From Variovorax boronicumulans NBRC 103145 (lineage in GTDB: Bacteria > Pseudomonadota > Gammaproteobacteria > Burkholderiales > Burkholderiaceae_C): 41,652 nt of DNA. Location: the NCBI RefSeq assembly GCF_001591345.1, contig NZ_BCUS01000053.1:1-41652 (forward strand), read 5' to 3'. This document shows, in pieces, positions 18,483-28,874 of this stretch (position 1 is the stretch's first letter; each line of letters opens with the position of its first letter). A program made the position numbers and the translations under genes. Under the pieces are notes generated by a model that was not told the origin of the DNA, ran no database searches, and saw nothing but the letters and a program-made list of their open reading frames with translations.

Positions 18483-19352
18483 ATGCGTTCCCACAAGACA
18501 CGGCTGCCGGCCGTGTTCATCGGGCCGGGGCTGCTCGTGCTGGCCGTCCTGGCGCTGGTGCCGACGGTGTTCGCCATTGCCATCTCGCTGCAGGACCGCG
18601 AGCTGGGCCAGGCCGACACCGGCTGGGTCTGGTTCAGCAACTACGTGCAGCTGTTCTCCGACCGGCGCTTCCTGAACTCGGTGCGCGTGTCGCTGGTGTG
18701 GGAGGTGCTGACCGTCAGCGCCACCATGGCCCTGGCCGTGCTCATGGGCACGCTGATGCACCGCTGCGCCACGCCGCGCTGGCGCCAGGTGCTGTCGATG
18801 CTGTTCATCGTGCCGGTGCTGCTGCCGCGCGTGTCGGCCGCCTTCGTCTGGAAGTTCGCCTTCCATCCGCTGTTCGGCCTCATCACGTGGCCGTACAAGG
18901 CGATCACCGGCGAGCCGCTGGACCTGTTCGCCGACCCGGTGCTGGCACTGCTCACGGTGGCCTTCGTCGACGTGTGGCAGTGGGGGCTGTTCTTCGGGGT
19001 CATCGTGCTGAAGCTGCTCGAGACCCTGCCGCCGCAGCCCTTCGAGGCCGCGCGTCTCGATCACGCGAAGACCTGGGAGGTGTATGCCTACGTGGCATTG
19101 CCGATGCTGAAGGCGCCGCTCATCAGCCTGGCCTTCGTGAAGATGGTGGAGTCGCTGCGCGCCTTCGACCTCATCTACGTGATGACGCGCGGCGGCCCCG
19201 GCATCTCGACCGAGACGCTCGACATGTATGCCTTCTCGCAGGGCTTCATCGAGTCGGGCCGCATCTCGTACGCGTCGAGCATGGCGGTGCTGATGATGGT
19301 CGCCTCGACGGTCGCGTTCACCTACATCTGGAAATGGACCAAGCCATCATGA
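18483..19352 (+). CDS. smoF: Polyol ABC transporter permease 1 (SmoF/MtlF-like)
   Basis: This inner membrane permease of 289 residues has six predicted transmembrane helices and belongs to the MalF-type family (binding-protein-dependent transport, carbohydrate type 1). The ATG at 18483 follows the binding-protein stop by two bases; a GTG at 18477 overlapping that stop is a possible alternative. The cytoplasmic EAA loop reads EAARLDHAKTWEVYAYVALPML, with His where most EAA loops have Gly. The segment FDLIYVMTRGGPGISTETL is typical. The final TGA overlaps the start of the second permease. Confidence 0.92.
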   Translation: MRSHKTRLPAVFIGPGLLVLAVLALVPTVFAIAISLQDRELGQADTGWVWFSNYVQLFSDRRFLNSVRVSLVWEVLTVSATMALAVLMGTLMHRCATPRWRQVLSMLFIVPVLLPRVSAAFVWKFAFHPLFGLITWPYKAITGEPLDLFADPVLALLTVAFVDVWQWGLFFGVIVLKLLETLPPQPFEAARLDHAKTWEVYAYVALPMLKAPLISLAFVKMVESLRAFDLIYVMTRGGPGISTETLDMYAFSQGFIESGRISYASSMAVLMMVASTVAFTYIWKWTKPS

Positions 19353-20172
19353 AGAAGCTTGCCATCGGAACGCTGCTGGCGCGGCTGGCGCTCATCGCGG
19401 CCGGGCTCTCGGCGCTCGTGCCCGTGCTGTGGACTTTTCTCAACTCGTTCAAGAACCGGGTCGACATCGTCTCGGCCGTGCCGAAGTTCTTCTTCACGCC
19501 CACGCTCGACAACTACCTGTACGTGCTGAACCGCGAGGCCGTGGCCGCGGGCTTGGTCAACTCGATCGTGGTGGCGGGCGCAGCGGTGATCATCGGCGCG
19601 GTGCTGGGCCTGCCGGCCGCCTATGCGCTGGCGCGCTACCCGCTGCGTTGGGGCAACGACATCCAGTTCTTCGTGCTGTCGATGCGCTTTTTGCCGCCGG
19701 TGGCCGTGGCCATTCCGCTCATGGTGATCTGGCTGCAGCTGGAGTTGTACGACTCGCGCGTGGCGCTCATCGCCACCTACACGCTGCTCACGCTCTCGAC
19801 CGTGATCTGGCTCGCCATCCCGGCCTTCAAGGCGGTGCCGAAGGAAGTGGAAGAGGCGGGCCGCGTCGACGGCTACGGGCCTTACGCGATCTTCTTTCGC
19901 ATCGCGCTGCCGATTGCCGCGCGCTCGCTGGTGGGCGCCATCGCCTTCGGCTTCGTGCTGGTGTGGAACGAGTTCCTCATCGCGCTGATGCTCACGACCT
20001 CCGAGGCCAAGACGCTGCCCATCGTGGCGTCGGAGCTCAGCCAGCTCGGGCGCGATGTGCCGTGGGGCATCCTGAATGCCTCGGTCATCCTGCTGTCGCT
20101 GCCGCCATTGCTCATGGTGGGCGTGCTCAGCGGTTTTCTCAATGCCGCGTTCAAGCGCAAGCGGGAGGCTGA

Positions 20173-20176
<4 letters not shown>
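19349..20176 (+). CDS. smoG: Polyol ABC transporter permease 2 (SmoG/MtlG-like)
   Basis: This second inner membrane permease, MalG-type, has 275 residues and starts MKKLAIGTLLARLALI at the ATGA overlap with permease 1. It has six predicted transmembrane helices. The EAA loop EEAGRVDGYGPYAIFFRIALPIA has the canonical glycine. The region VLVWNEFLIALMLTTSEAKTLP is a hallmark of carbohydrate type 2 permeases. It pairs with permease 1 to form the channel. Its stop overlaps the ATPase start (ATGA), so the three genes are translationally linked. Confidence 0.92.
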
Positions 20177-21315
<1,139 letters not shown>

Positions 21316-21352
21316 GTGTGTGGCCCCGTTTCAACCCTCTGAGAAAGATGCA

Positions 21353-22402
21353 ATGAAAGCACTGGTTCTGGAAAAGGCGCACGAGATCACGTTGCGCGAT
21401 GTCGAGCTGCCGCTGCACGTCGGCCCGCGCGATGTGAAGATCCGCATGCACACCGTGGGCGTGTGCGGCAGCGACGTTCATTACTACCAGCACGGCGGCA
21501 TCGGCCCCTACGTCGTCGATGCGCCCATGATCCTCGGCCACGAGGCCTCGGGCGTGGTGGCCGAGGTGGGCGCCGAAGTCACCCACCTGAAGCCCGGCGA
21601 TCGCGTCTGCATGGAGCCCGGCATTCCCGACATGGACTCGCGCGCCGTGCGCGAAGGCTTCTACAACCTCGACCCTGCCGTGCGCTTCTGGGCCACGCCG
21701 CCGATCCACGGCTGCCTCACGCCCTACGTGGTGCATCCGGCCGCCTTCACCTTCCGCCTGCCCGACAACGTGAGCTTCGGTGAAGGCGCGATCGTCGAGC
21801 CGCTGGCCATCGGCCTGCAGGCCGCGAAGAAGGCGGCGCTGAAGCCGGGCGACGTGGCGGTGGTCATCGGCGCCGGCACCATCGGCGCGATGACGGCGCT
21901 GGCCGCGCTCGCGGGCGGCGCGGCGCGCGTGATCCTGGCCGACCTCGTGCCCGAGAAGCTGGCGCTGTTCGCCCACAACCCGGCGGTGACGACGGTCGAC
22001 GTGCGCAGCACGAGCCTCGCCGACACCGTGCAGGCCCTCACCGACGGCTGGGGCGCGAACGTGGTCTTCGAAGCCAGCGGCAGCGCGCGCGCCTTCGACA
22101 ACGTGTTCGACCTGCTGTGCCCCGGCGGCTGCCTCGTGCTGGTGGGCATACCCGCCGCGAAGGTGGCTTTCGACATCGTCGCGATCCAGGCGAAGGAGGC
22201 GCGCATCGAGTCGGTGTTCCGCTACGCCAACATCTTCCCGCGCGCGCTGGCACTCATCGCGTCGGGGCAGGTCGACGTGAAGCCCTTCATCTCGCGCACC
22301 TTCGCGTTCGAAGACGGCATCGCCGCCTTCGAGGAGGCCGCGGCCGGGCGCGTCACGGATGTGAAGATCCAGATCGAATTCCCTGCCGCTGAAGCCGCCT
22401 GA
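21353..22402 (+). CDS. Zinc-dependent medium-chain polyol dehydrogenase (xylitol/sorbitol type)
   Basis: This 349-residue NAD-dependent alcohol dehydrogenase probably oxidises the imported polyol to a ketose (for example xylitol to D-xylulose or sorbitol to fructose). Catalytic zinc ligands are visible: Cys in [10 protein letters not shown], His in GHEASG and Glu in EPLAIG. The Rossmann motif [10 protein letters not shown] is complete. The lobe that often binds a structural zinc ([19 protein letters not shown]) lacks the four-cysteine cluster, as in many xylitol/sorbitol dehydrogenases. It lies 37 bases after the ATPase gene and closes the operon. The kinase needed to continue the pathway is not in the window. 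Confidence 0.9.
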   Translation: MKALVLEKAHEITLRDVELPLHVGPRDVKIRMHTVGVCGSDVHYYQHGGIGPYVVDAPMILGHEASGVVAEVGAEVTHLKPGDRVCMEPGIPDMDSRAVREGFYNLDPAVRFWATPPIHGCLTPYVVHPAAFTFRLPDNVSFGEGAIVEPLAIGLQAAKKAALKPGDVAVVIGAGTIGAMTALAALAGGAARVILADLVPEKLALFAHNPAVTTVDVRSTSLADTVQALTDGWGANVVFEASGSARAFDNVFDLLCPGGCLVLVGIPAAKVAFDIVAIQAKEARIESVFRYANIFPRALALIASGQVDVKPFISRTFAFEDGIAAFEEAAAGRVTDVKIQIEFPAAEAA

Positions 22403-22510
22403 ACGCCCCGCAAGGGCGCGGGACAAGGGGAAACGCTGGGGAGTGCGTTGGCAGGGCGCGGCTACAGTGGCTGCGTTTTGCCACTCGCAGCCCTGCGCGC
22501 CTCCCTGCCC

Positions 22511-23338
22511 ATGCTCTTGCCGTTTCGCAATGTCGTTCTCACCGGTGCCTGCGGTGGCTTGGGGCAGGCGCTGGCGCGTGCGCTGATCGACGGCGGTGCG
22601 CGCGTGGCGCTGGTGGGGCTCGACACCGAACGCCTCGCCGCGCTCGCTGCCCAAGGTGAAGGGCGCTGCAAGGCCTACACGCCCGACGTGTCCGACAGCC
22701 CCGCCATGCAGGCGATGGCGGCCGACTGGATGCAGCGCTTCGGCCCGCCCGACCTCGTGATCGCCAACGCGGGCGTGGCCGGCGGCTACGACACCGCCGA
22801 GGCCGACGACCTCGCCGTGTTCCGCCGCATGCTCGAGATCAACCTGCTCGGCGCGGCCACCACCTTCCAGCCCTTCGTGCAGCCGATGCGTGAGCAGGGC
22901 CGCGGCGCGCTCGTGGGCGTGGCCAGCATCGCGGGCTGGCACGGCATGCCGGGCAACGGCGCCTATTGCGCGAGCAAGGGCGGCCTGATCCGCTATCTCG
23001 AAAGCCTGCGTGCCGAGCTGCGCGGCACGGGGCTCACGGTGCACACGGTGAGCCCGGGCTACATCCGCACCGCGCTCACGGCCGGCAACCGCTTCGCGAT
23101 GCCGGGGCTGCTCGAGGCCGACGCGGCGGCGCGTCAATTGCTGGCAGGGCTCGGTGCCCGCCGCGAAAAGATCGTGCTGCCGCGGCGCATTGGCTGGCTG
23201 TCGAAAGCACTGGGCCTGTTGCCCGCGCCGCTGCACGACCGCCTGCTGCGCGGCCAGCCGCGCAAGCCGCGCGTGGGCGAGGCCGGTGCCACCGCCATTC
23301 CCGGCCTGAATTCCCAGAAAGAACCTCCCCGCCGATGA
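22511..23338 (+). CDS. Short-chain dehydrogenase/reductase
   Basis: This classical SDR of 275 residues starts MLLPFRNVVLTGACGGLGQA. The cofactor motif TGACGGLG is at the N-terminus, ANAG in the middle (LVIANAGVAGG), and the catalytic Ser in VASIAGW and Tyr/Lys in YCASK are intact. A C-terminal extension includes a RRIGWLSKALGLLP amphipathic stretch that may touch the membrane. A longer in-frame start at 22448 is possible but lacks support. Its stop overlaps the start of the flavin monooxygenase (ATGA). Substrate unknown; the neighbours suggest oxidation of a hydrophobic alcohol or ketone. Confidence 0.88.
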   Translation: MLLPFRNVVLTGACGGLGQALARALIDGGARVALVGLDTERLAALAAQGEGRCKAYTPDVSDSPAMQAMAADWMQRFGPPDLVIANAGVAGGYDTAEADDLAVFRRMLEINLLGAATTFQPFVQPMREQGRGALVGVASIAGWHGMPGNGAYCASKGGLIRYLESLRAELRGTGLTVHTVSPGYIRTALTAGNRFAMPGLLEADAAARQLLAGLGARREKIVLPRRIGWLSKALGLLPAPLHDRLLRGQPRKPRVGEAGATAIPGLNSQKEPPRR

Positions 23339-24672
23339 CGTCTTCCGCTGCCGCCGCCACCGTTCCCACGCACGAACAGATCGCCCTCATCGGCGCCGGA
23401 CCCTCGGGCCTGGCGGGCGCCCGCAATCTGCAGAAGCTCGGCGTTCCGTTCCAGGGCTTCGAGGCGCACAGCGACGTGGGCGGCCTCTGGGACATCGACA
23501 ACCCGCGCTCCACGGTCTACCACTCGGCGCACCTGATCTCGAGCAAGCGCACGACCGAGTTCGCCGAGTTCCCGATGGCCGACACCGTGGCCGACTACCC
23601 GAGCCACCGCGAGCTGCGTCGCTACTTCAGCGACTTTGCCGACCGCTTCGGCTTGCGCGCGCACTTCTGCTTCGGCACGCGCGTGCTGCGCGTGGAGCCG
23701 GTGAGCGAGGCGCCCGACACGCGCTGGCGCGTGAGCGTCGAGGCGCCCGACGGCACGGTGGAAACCGACGAGTACAAGGGCGTGGTGATTGCCAACGGCA
23801 CGCTCTCGGAGCCCAAGCATCCGCAGTTCGAAGGCCACTTCGACGGCGAGCTGCTGCACACCAGCAGCTACAAGCACGCCGAGCTCTTCAAGGACAAGCG
23901 CGTGCTGATCGTCGGCGCCGGCAACTCGGGCTGCGACATCGCGGTCGATGCGGTGCACTACGCGCGCAGCGTCGACATCTCGGTGCGGCGCGGCTACTAC
24001 TTCGTGCCCAAGTACGTGTTCGGCAAGCCGGCCGACACGCTGGGCGGCAAGCGCCCGCTGCCGCCGTGGCTCAAGCAGAAGGTCGACGCCACCGTGCTGC
24101 AGTGGTTCACGGGCGACCCGGTGCGCTTCGGCTTTCCCAAGCCCGACTACAAGATGTACGAGTCGCACCCGGTGGTGAACTCGCTGGTGCTGCACCACGT
24201 GGGCCACGGCGACATCGGCGTGCGCGCCGACATCGCGCGGCTCGCCGGGCACACCGTGCATTTCAAGGACGGCAGCGCGCGCGACTACGACCTGATCCTC
24301 ACGGCCACGGGCTATGCGCTGCACTACCCGTTCATCGACCGCGAGCTGCTCAACTGGCAGGGCATGGCGCCGCGCCTGTACCTGAACATCTTCTCGCCGC
24401 GCTTCGAGACGCTGGGCGTGCTCGGCATGATCGAGGCCAGCGGCATCGGCTGGCAGGGGCGCTACGAGCAGGCCGAGCTGCTGGCGCGCTACTTCCGCGC
24501 ACAGGCCACGGGCTCGCCCAAGGCGGCGGCGCTGCGCACGGCAGTGCAGGGGCCGCCGCCCGACCTGTCGGGCGGCTTCAAGTACCTGCAGCTGGAGCGC
24601 ATGGCCTACTACGTGCACAAGGACACCTACCGCGCGGCCGTGCGCCAGGCCGCTGCCGCACTGGCCGATTGA
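23335..24672 (+). CDS. Flavin-containing monooxygenase (class B)
   Basis: This 445-residue FAD/NADPH enzyme has the first Rossmann motif GAGPSGLAG (residues about 19-27), the FMO fingerprint FDGELLHTSSYK (FxGxxxHxxxYK), and the second motif GAGNSGCDIA for NADPH. The later LTATGYALHYPF segment matches the family's ATGY motif. The fingerprint is the FMO/N-oxide type and not the FxGxxxHxxxWP of typical Baeyer-Villiger enzymes, although some FMO-type proteins also carry out Baeyer-Villiger reactions. The start is fixed by the ATGA overlap with the SDR gene. The substrate cannot be told from sequence. Confidence 0.9.
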   Translation: MTSSAAAATVPTHEQIALIGAGPSGLAGARNLQKLGVPFQGFEAHSDVGGLWDIDNPRSTVYHSAHLISSKRTTEFAEFPMADTVADYPSHRELRRYFSDFADRFGLRAHFCFGTRVLRVEPVSEAPDTRWRVSVEAPDGTVETDEYKGVVIANGTLSEPKHPQFEGHFDGELLHTSSYKHAELFKDKRVLIVGAGNSGCDIAVDAVHYARSVDISVRRGYYFVPKYVFGKPADTLGGKRPLPPWLKQKVDATVLQWFTGDPVRFGFPKPDYKMYESHPVVNSLVLHHVGHGDIGVRADIARLAGHTVHFKDGSARDYDLILTATGYALHYPFIDRELLNWQGMAPRLYLNIFSPRFETLGVLGMIEASGIGWQGRYEQAELLARYFRAQATGSPKAAALRTAVQGPPPDLSGGFKYLQLERMAYYVHKDTYRAAVRQAAAALAD

Positions 24673-24698
24673 TCGTCTTTCTACAAGGGGTTCCGCGC

Positions 24699-25601
24699 AT
24701 GCTGCCTGTCGACGAGATCCGCCTGCACTTCAATCCGGCCTCGCTGGTGCTGCTCAACGTGGTGCTGGGCTTCCTGATGTTCGGCATTGCGCTGGACACG
24801 CGCATCGACGACTTCAGGCGCGTGGCGCGCATGCCCGGCGCGATGGCGGTGGGCATCGGTGCGCAGTTCGTGGTGCTGCCGGCCGTGACCTTCGTGCTCA
24901 CGCTGATCCTGCAGCCAGGGCCGAGCATCGCGCTGGGCATGATCCTCGTGGCCTGCTGCCCGCCGGGCAACATCTCGCAGATCCTCACGCACCGCGCGGG
25001 CGGCAACGTGGCGCTGTCGGTGTCGATGACGGCCATTTCGAATGCGCTGTCGATCGTGGTGATGCCGCTGAACTTCGCGTTCTGGGGCGGCCTGCATCCC
25101 ACGGCCTCGGTGCTGCTCAAGACCATCGCGCTCGACCCCTTCGACATGCTGGGTCACATCGTGATGATCATCGGCATTCCCTTCGTGCTGGGCGTGGCCT
25201 GCGCGCACCAGCTGCCGCGGTTCACGGCGCGCATCAAGAAGCCGGCGCGCATCCTGAGCTTCCTGGCGCTGATCGCCTTCATCGTCGGCGCCATCGCGGG
25301 CAACTGGCGCTACTTCCTCGACTACGTGGGGCTGGTGCTGATGGCCGTGGTGATCCACGACGCGCTGGCCTTCGGCACGGGCTACCTGTGCGCGCGGCTC
25401 TCGGGGCTGGGCGACTACGACCGGCGCGCGGTGGCCATCGAGGTGGGCATCCGCAACGCGGGGCTCGGGCTGGTGCTGATCTTCAGCTTCTTCGGCGGGC
25501 TCGGCGGCATGGCCGTGGTGGCCGGCGTGTGGGGCTTCTGGGACATCATCGCGGGCCTGGCGCTGGCGAGCTGGTGGGGGCGCAAGCCTGCGACGCCATG
25601 A
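24699..25601 (+). CDS. Bile acid:sodium symporter family (BASS/SBF) transporter
   Basis: This 300-residue inner membrane protein has about nine to ten predicted hydrophobic segments. Family signatures include a GPSIALGMILVACCPPGNISQ segment matching the conserved Pro-Gly crossing region, and GIRNAGLGLVL near the C-terminus. AAGGGG lies nine bases before the ATG. Members transport bile acids, pantoate, keto acids and other organic anions with sodium. Its place between a flavin monooxygenase and an epimerase/reductase suggests uptake of that pathway's substrate or export of its product. The gene start is 26 bases after the previous stop and its own stop overlaps the next start. Confidence 0.9.
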   Translation: MLPVDEIRLHFNPASLVLLNVVLGFLMFGIALDTRIDDFRRVARMPGAMAVGIGAQFVVLPAVTFVLTLILQPGPSIALGMILVACCPPGNISQILTHRAGGNVALSVSMTAISNALSIVVMPLNFAFWGGLHPTASVLLKTIALDPFDMLGHIVMIIGIPFVLGVACAHQLPRFTARIKKPARILSFLALIAFIVGAIAGNWRYFLDYVGLVLMAVVIHDALAFGTGYLCARLSGLGDYDRRAVAIEVGIRNAGLGLVLIFSFFGGLGGMAVVAGVWGFWDIIAGLALASWWGRKPATP

Positions 25602-26596
25602 GCGACACCTGGAAGGCGTCCGCGCGGCGCGTGCTGGTGACGGGCGGTGACGGATTCCTGGGGCGCAGCGTGCTCGCGGCATTGACCGCACAGGGTACCT
25701 TTGAAACGCTGGTGGCGCTCGACGTGCGCGAGGTGCCCGCCGAGCGGCGGCTGCCCGGCGTGATCTACCTGCAGCAGGACGTGCGCGACGACGGCATTGC
25801 CGACGTGCTCGCCGCGCACGCGATCGACACGGTGGTGCATCTCGCGTCGATCGTCACGCCCGGCAAGGACTCGAACCGCGCCTTCGAACATTCGGTCGAC
25901 GTAGGCGGCACGCGCAACGTGCTCGACGCCTGCGTGGCATGCGGCGTGGGGCACATCGTGGTGTCGTCCAGTGGGGCGGCCTACGGCTACCACGCGGACA
26001 ACCCGGCCTGGATCACCGAGTCGCAGCCGCTGCGCGGCAACCCGGTGTTCGCCTATGCCGACCACAAGCGGCAGGTGGAAGAGATGCTGGCCGACTGCCG
26101 CGTGCAGCATCCCGCGCTGGCGCAGACGGTGCTGCGCATCGGCACCATCCTCGGCGAGCGCGTCGACAACCAGATCACGGCGCTGTTCGAGAAGAAGCGG
26201 CTGATCGCCATCCGCGGCAGCGACAGCCCCTTCGTGTTCGTGTGGGACGAGGACGTGACCGGCGCCATCGCCCACGCGCTCGGCGGCGCACCGCCCGGCT
26301 GCTACAACCTCGCGGGCGATGGCGCGCTCACGATCCACGAGATTGCTGCGCGGCTCGGCAAGCGCGCCATCGCCTGGCCGGCCGGCGTGCTGCAGGCGGC
26401 GCTGGCCGCGGGCTCGGCATTGGGCGTGAGCCGCTACGGGCCCGAGCAACTCGACTTCCTGCGCTACCGGCCGGTGCTGCTGAACACCGCGCTGAAGACC
26501 CAGTTCGGCTACGTGCCGCGCAAGACCAGCCGCGAAGCCTTCGAGGCCTTCATCGCGGCGCGTGCGCAGCAGGGGCGGCCGGTCACTTGCGCGTAG
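25598..26596 (+). CDS. NAD-dependent epimerase/dehydratase family protein (extended SDR)
   Basis: This 332-residue extended short-chain dehydrogenase has the cofactor motif VTGGDGFLG at residues about 14-22, VVHLAS for strand beta-4, the catalytic serine region VVSSSGAAYG and the catalytic YADHK (YxxxK). The C-terminal region (YNLAGDGALTIHEIAARLG) resembles the substrate domain of sugar- and steroid-type family members. It overlaps the transporter gene by ATGA. Its last 14 bases overlap the 3' end of the opposing LysR gene. The substrate is unknown; 3-beta-hydroxysteroid-like and sugar-nucleotide activities both occur in the family. Confidence 0.87.
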   Translation: MSDTWKASARRVLVTGGDGFLGRSVLAALTAQGTFETLVALDVREVPAERRLPGVIYLQQDVRDDGIADVLAAHAIDTVVHLASIVTPGKDSNRAFEHSVDVGGTRNVLDACVACGVGHIVVSSSGAAYGYHADNPAWITESQPLRGNPVFAYADHKRQVEEMLADCRVQHPALAQTVLRIGTILGERVDNQITALFEKKRLIAIRGSDSPFVFVWDEDVTGAIAHALGGAPPGCYNLAGDGALTIHEIAARLGKRAIAWPAGVLQAALAAGSALGVSRYGPEQLDFLRYRPVLLNTALKTQFGYVPRKTSREAFEAFIAARAQQGRPVTCA

Positions 26597-27494
26597 CGTC
26601 CGCCGGCGGCGGTGGCGCGATCAGGTAGTCGAGCATGCGTCGCGCATTCAGCGGCAGGTCTTCCGACGAGCGCACGCAGGCCATGAGCGTGCGCTCGGCC
26701 CACGGATCGGCCAGCGAGGCGCGCGCGATCTTCATCGAACGGGCGCAGCGCTCGGCCGCGGTCTGCGGCACGATGCCCACGCCGATGCCGTACTCGACCA
26801 TGCGGCACACGGCCTCGAAGTTGCGCACACGCACGCGGTAGGCCAGGTGCCTGGCGAGCGCGCGCACATGCCCGGTGATCAGCTGCTGCAGCGCGCTGTC
26901 GGCGGGCAGGCCGACGAACTCGCTGTCGACCACCTCGGCCAGGTGCACGCGCCGCCGGCCGGCCAGCGCGTGGCCGCGCGGCATCACGAGCACGAGGTCG
27001 TCGCGGCGGAAGGGGTGGCATTCGAGGCCGTCGCTGTCGATGGCGTCGGAGACGATGCCGATGTCGCACAGGCCGCTGCGCAGGGCCTCCACGGTGTCGG
27101 GGCTGGCGCGCTCCTCGAGGTCGACCGAGATGCGCGGATGCTCGGCCAGGAAGCGGCTCAGCACCTCGGGCAGGTGCTCGGTGAGCGCCGAGGTGCCGCA
27201 CATGAAGCGCACGTGGCCCTTGAGTCCCTGGCCGTACTCGCCGAGCTCGCCGCGCAGCCGCTCCATCTGCTGCAGCACGACGCGCGCATGGTGCAGCAGC
27301 GTGCGCCCGGCCTCGGTGGGGCGCACGCCCTGTGCGTGGCGCGTGAGCAGTGGGGTGCCGAGCGCGTCTTCCATGCCGCGCACGCGCTGGCTGGCCGAGG
27401 CCAGTGTCATGTGCGAGCGGCCGGCGCCGGCCGTGAGGCTGCCGGCTTCGACGACGTGGAGAAAGAGCCGCAGGTCGGTCAGATCGAATCGCAT
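26583..27494 (-). CDS. LysR family transcriptional regulator
   Basis: This 303-residue regulator has an N-terminal winged helix-turn-helix (residues 1-60; MRFDLTDLRLFLHVVEAGSL, then an ASASQRVRGMEDALGTPLLTR helix) and a C-terminal periplasmic-binding-protein-like effector domain (about residues 90-295). The ATG at 27494 was chosen; an upstream TTG at 27506 would add four residues. It is divergent from a TauE/SafE permease, so it probably controls that gene. Its 3' end overlaps the convergent epimerase gene by 14 bases. The effector is not known. Confidence 0.92.
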   Translation of the reverse strand: MRFDLTDLRLFLHVVEAGSLTAGAGRSHMTLASASQRVRGMEDALGTPLLTRHAQGVRPTEAGRTLLHHARVVLQQMERLRGELGEYGQGLKGHVRFMCGTSALTEHLPEVLSRFLAEHPRISVDLEERASPDTVEALRSGLCDIGIVSDAIDSDGLECHPFRRDDLVLVMPRGHALAGRRRVHLAEVVDSEFVGLPADSALQQLITGHVRALARHLAYRVRVRNFEAVCRMVEYGIGVGIVPQTAAERCARSMKIARASLADPWAERTLMACVRSSEDLPLNARRMLDYLIAPPPPADATRK

Positions 27495-27595
27495 GGTGAG
27501 GCGCAAGGTAGCACGCCAGCCTCAGCCTGTGCCTGAGGCTGGCTGCGCGAAAGCCGCATTTCCAGCCGGTGAGTCGGTCGGCAGACTTCGCGGCG

Positions 27596-28357
27596 ATGAC
27601 GATCTCCAATGAAGCGATGGGCCTGTGGGTGGCGGCTGGCGCGGTGTTCCTGCTGGCCGGCCTGATCAAGGGCGTGATCGGCCTAGGGCTGCCGACCGTG
27701 GCGATGGCGCTGCTCGCGCTGTGGATGTCGCCCGCACAGGCGGCGGCGTTGCTGATCGTGCCCTCGCTGGTCACCAACCTCTGGCAGACCGGACCGCGCA
27801 CCAGCTTCGGTGCCGTGTTCCGCCGCATCGGTCGCATGCAGGCCGGCGTCGTGGTGGGCACGCTCGCCGGGGCGTGGTGGCTGGGCGTACCGGCCGGGGC
27901 CTGGGCTTCGCTGGCGCTCGGCGTGGCGCTGGTGATCTATGCGCTGTGGGGGTTGACGGGGCGGCAGCTGCACGTGAGCGACGCGCAGGCGCGCTGGCTG
28001 GGCCCCGTGGTGGGCGCTGCGACGGGGTTGGTGACGTCCGTGACCGGCGTGTTCGCGGTGCCGGCCGTGCCGTACCTGCAGGCCCTGGGTTTCCAGCGCG
28101 ATGCGCTGATCCAGGCCATGGGCATCTCGTTCACCACCTCGACCGTGGTGCTGGCCCTGGGGCTGGCGGCCAACGGAAGCTACCCGGCGGCGGTGCTGGG
28201 CGGGTCGCTGGCGATGCTGGTGCCGGCGGTCGGCGGCATGGTGCTGGGCACCTGGTTGCGGCAGCGGCTGCCGGTGGCCGTGTTCCGGCGCTGCTTCTTG
28301 ATCGGGCTGGCGCTGCTGGGGGCGTACATGGCGCTGCGCGCCGTCATGTCCGCCTGA
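27596..28357 (+). CDS. TauE/SafE family sulfite/organosulfonate-type permease
   Basis: This 253-residue membrane protein has about seven to eight hydrophobic helices. The two family half-repeats are visible, starting FLLAGLIKGVIGLGLPTVAMALL and GAATGLVTSVTGVFAVPAVPYLQ. The chosen ATG gives MTISNEAMGLWVAAG; an in-frame GTG at 27569 is less likely. The 101-base gap to the LysR gene holds both divergent promoters. Members export sulfite, sulfoacetate or other small anions in known cases; here the substrate is open. Confidence 0.9.
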   Translation: MTISNEAMGLWVAAGAVFLLAGLIKGVIGLGLPTVAMALLALWMSPAQAAALLIVPSLVTNLWQTGPRTSFGAVFRRIGRMQAGVVVGTLAGAWWLGVPAGAWASLALGVALVIYALWGLTGRQLHVSDAQARWLGPVVGAATGLVTSVTGVFAVPAVPYLQALGFQRDALIQAMGISFTTSTVVLALGLAANGSYPAAVLGGSLAMLVPAVGGMVLGTWLRQRLPVAVFRRCFLIGLALLGAYMALRAVMSA

Positions 28358-28369
28358 TCCCGTGATCGG

Positions 28370-28861
28370 TCAGCTGGCGGCCAGCAGGGCCGCGCGCACG
28401 CGCTCGATGGTCTGGCGGTAGGGCAGGGCGAAGTCCTCGATGGCTGCGTCGGCCTCGAGCCAGCGGAACGAGAACACCAGGCCTTCTTCTTCCGGGCTGC
28501 CCGTGGCCATGTGCTCGAAGGTCTCGGGCAGGGCGCGGTGGTCGCGCATCAGGAAGATGTGCCAGCGCTGCGGATGGCGGTGCGTGTTGCCTTCGACGCC
28601 GGCTTCGCATTCGCGCTCCAGCGTGCCCAGCGACTCCAGCCGGCCGGCGAACACCAGGCCCGACTCTTCGAGCAGCTCGCGCCGCACGGCCGCCTCGGGC
28701 GACTCGCCGGGCTCGATGGTGCCCTTGGGCAGCTGCATGTTGCCGTCTTCGGGGTGACGGAACACCAGCAGCCGGCCCTGCGCATCGACCAGGCAGGCGC
28801 AGGCCTTCGGGATCGTTGCGACGGGGGCGGCGCCGAGCGGGCTGCTGCTGCCGTTCTTCAT
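28370..28861 (-). CDS. NUDIX hydrolase
   Basis: This 163-residue protein has a perfect Nudix box, GTIEPGESPEAAVRREL followed by LEESGL (Gx5Ex7REUxEExGU), at residues about 47-69. Nudix enzymes hydrolyse nucleoside diphosphates linked to another moiety, using Mg2+. It lies 13 bases downstream of yqeY in the same direction and probably shares its transcript. It converges with the TauE/SafE gene with only 12 bases between stops and no visible terminator. The specific substrate cannot be read from sequence. Confidence 0.92.
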   Translation of the reverse strand: MKNGSSSPLGAAPVATIPKACACLVDAQGRLLVFRHPEDGNMQLPKGTIEPGESPEAAVRRELLEESGLVFAGRLESLGTLERECEAGVEGNTHRHPQRWHIFLMRDHRALPETFEHMATGSPEEEGLVFSFRWLEADAAIEDFALPYRQTIERVRAALLAAS

Positions 28862-28874
28862 GGCGGTGGCCGCC

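Noticed and set aside
22405..22419. Small stem CGCCC/GGGCG after the polyol dehydrogenase as a terminator
   Set aside because: Only five base pairs and no T run; too weak to call.
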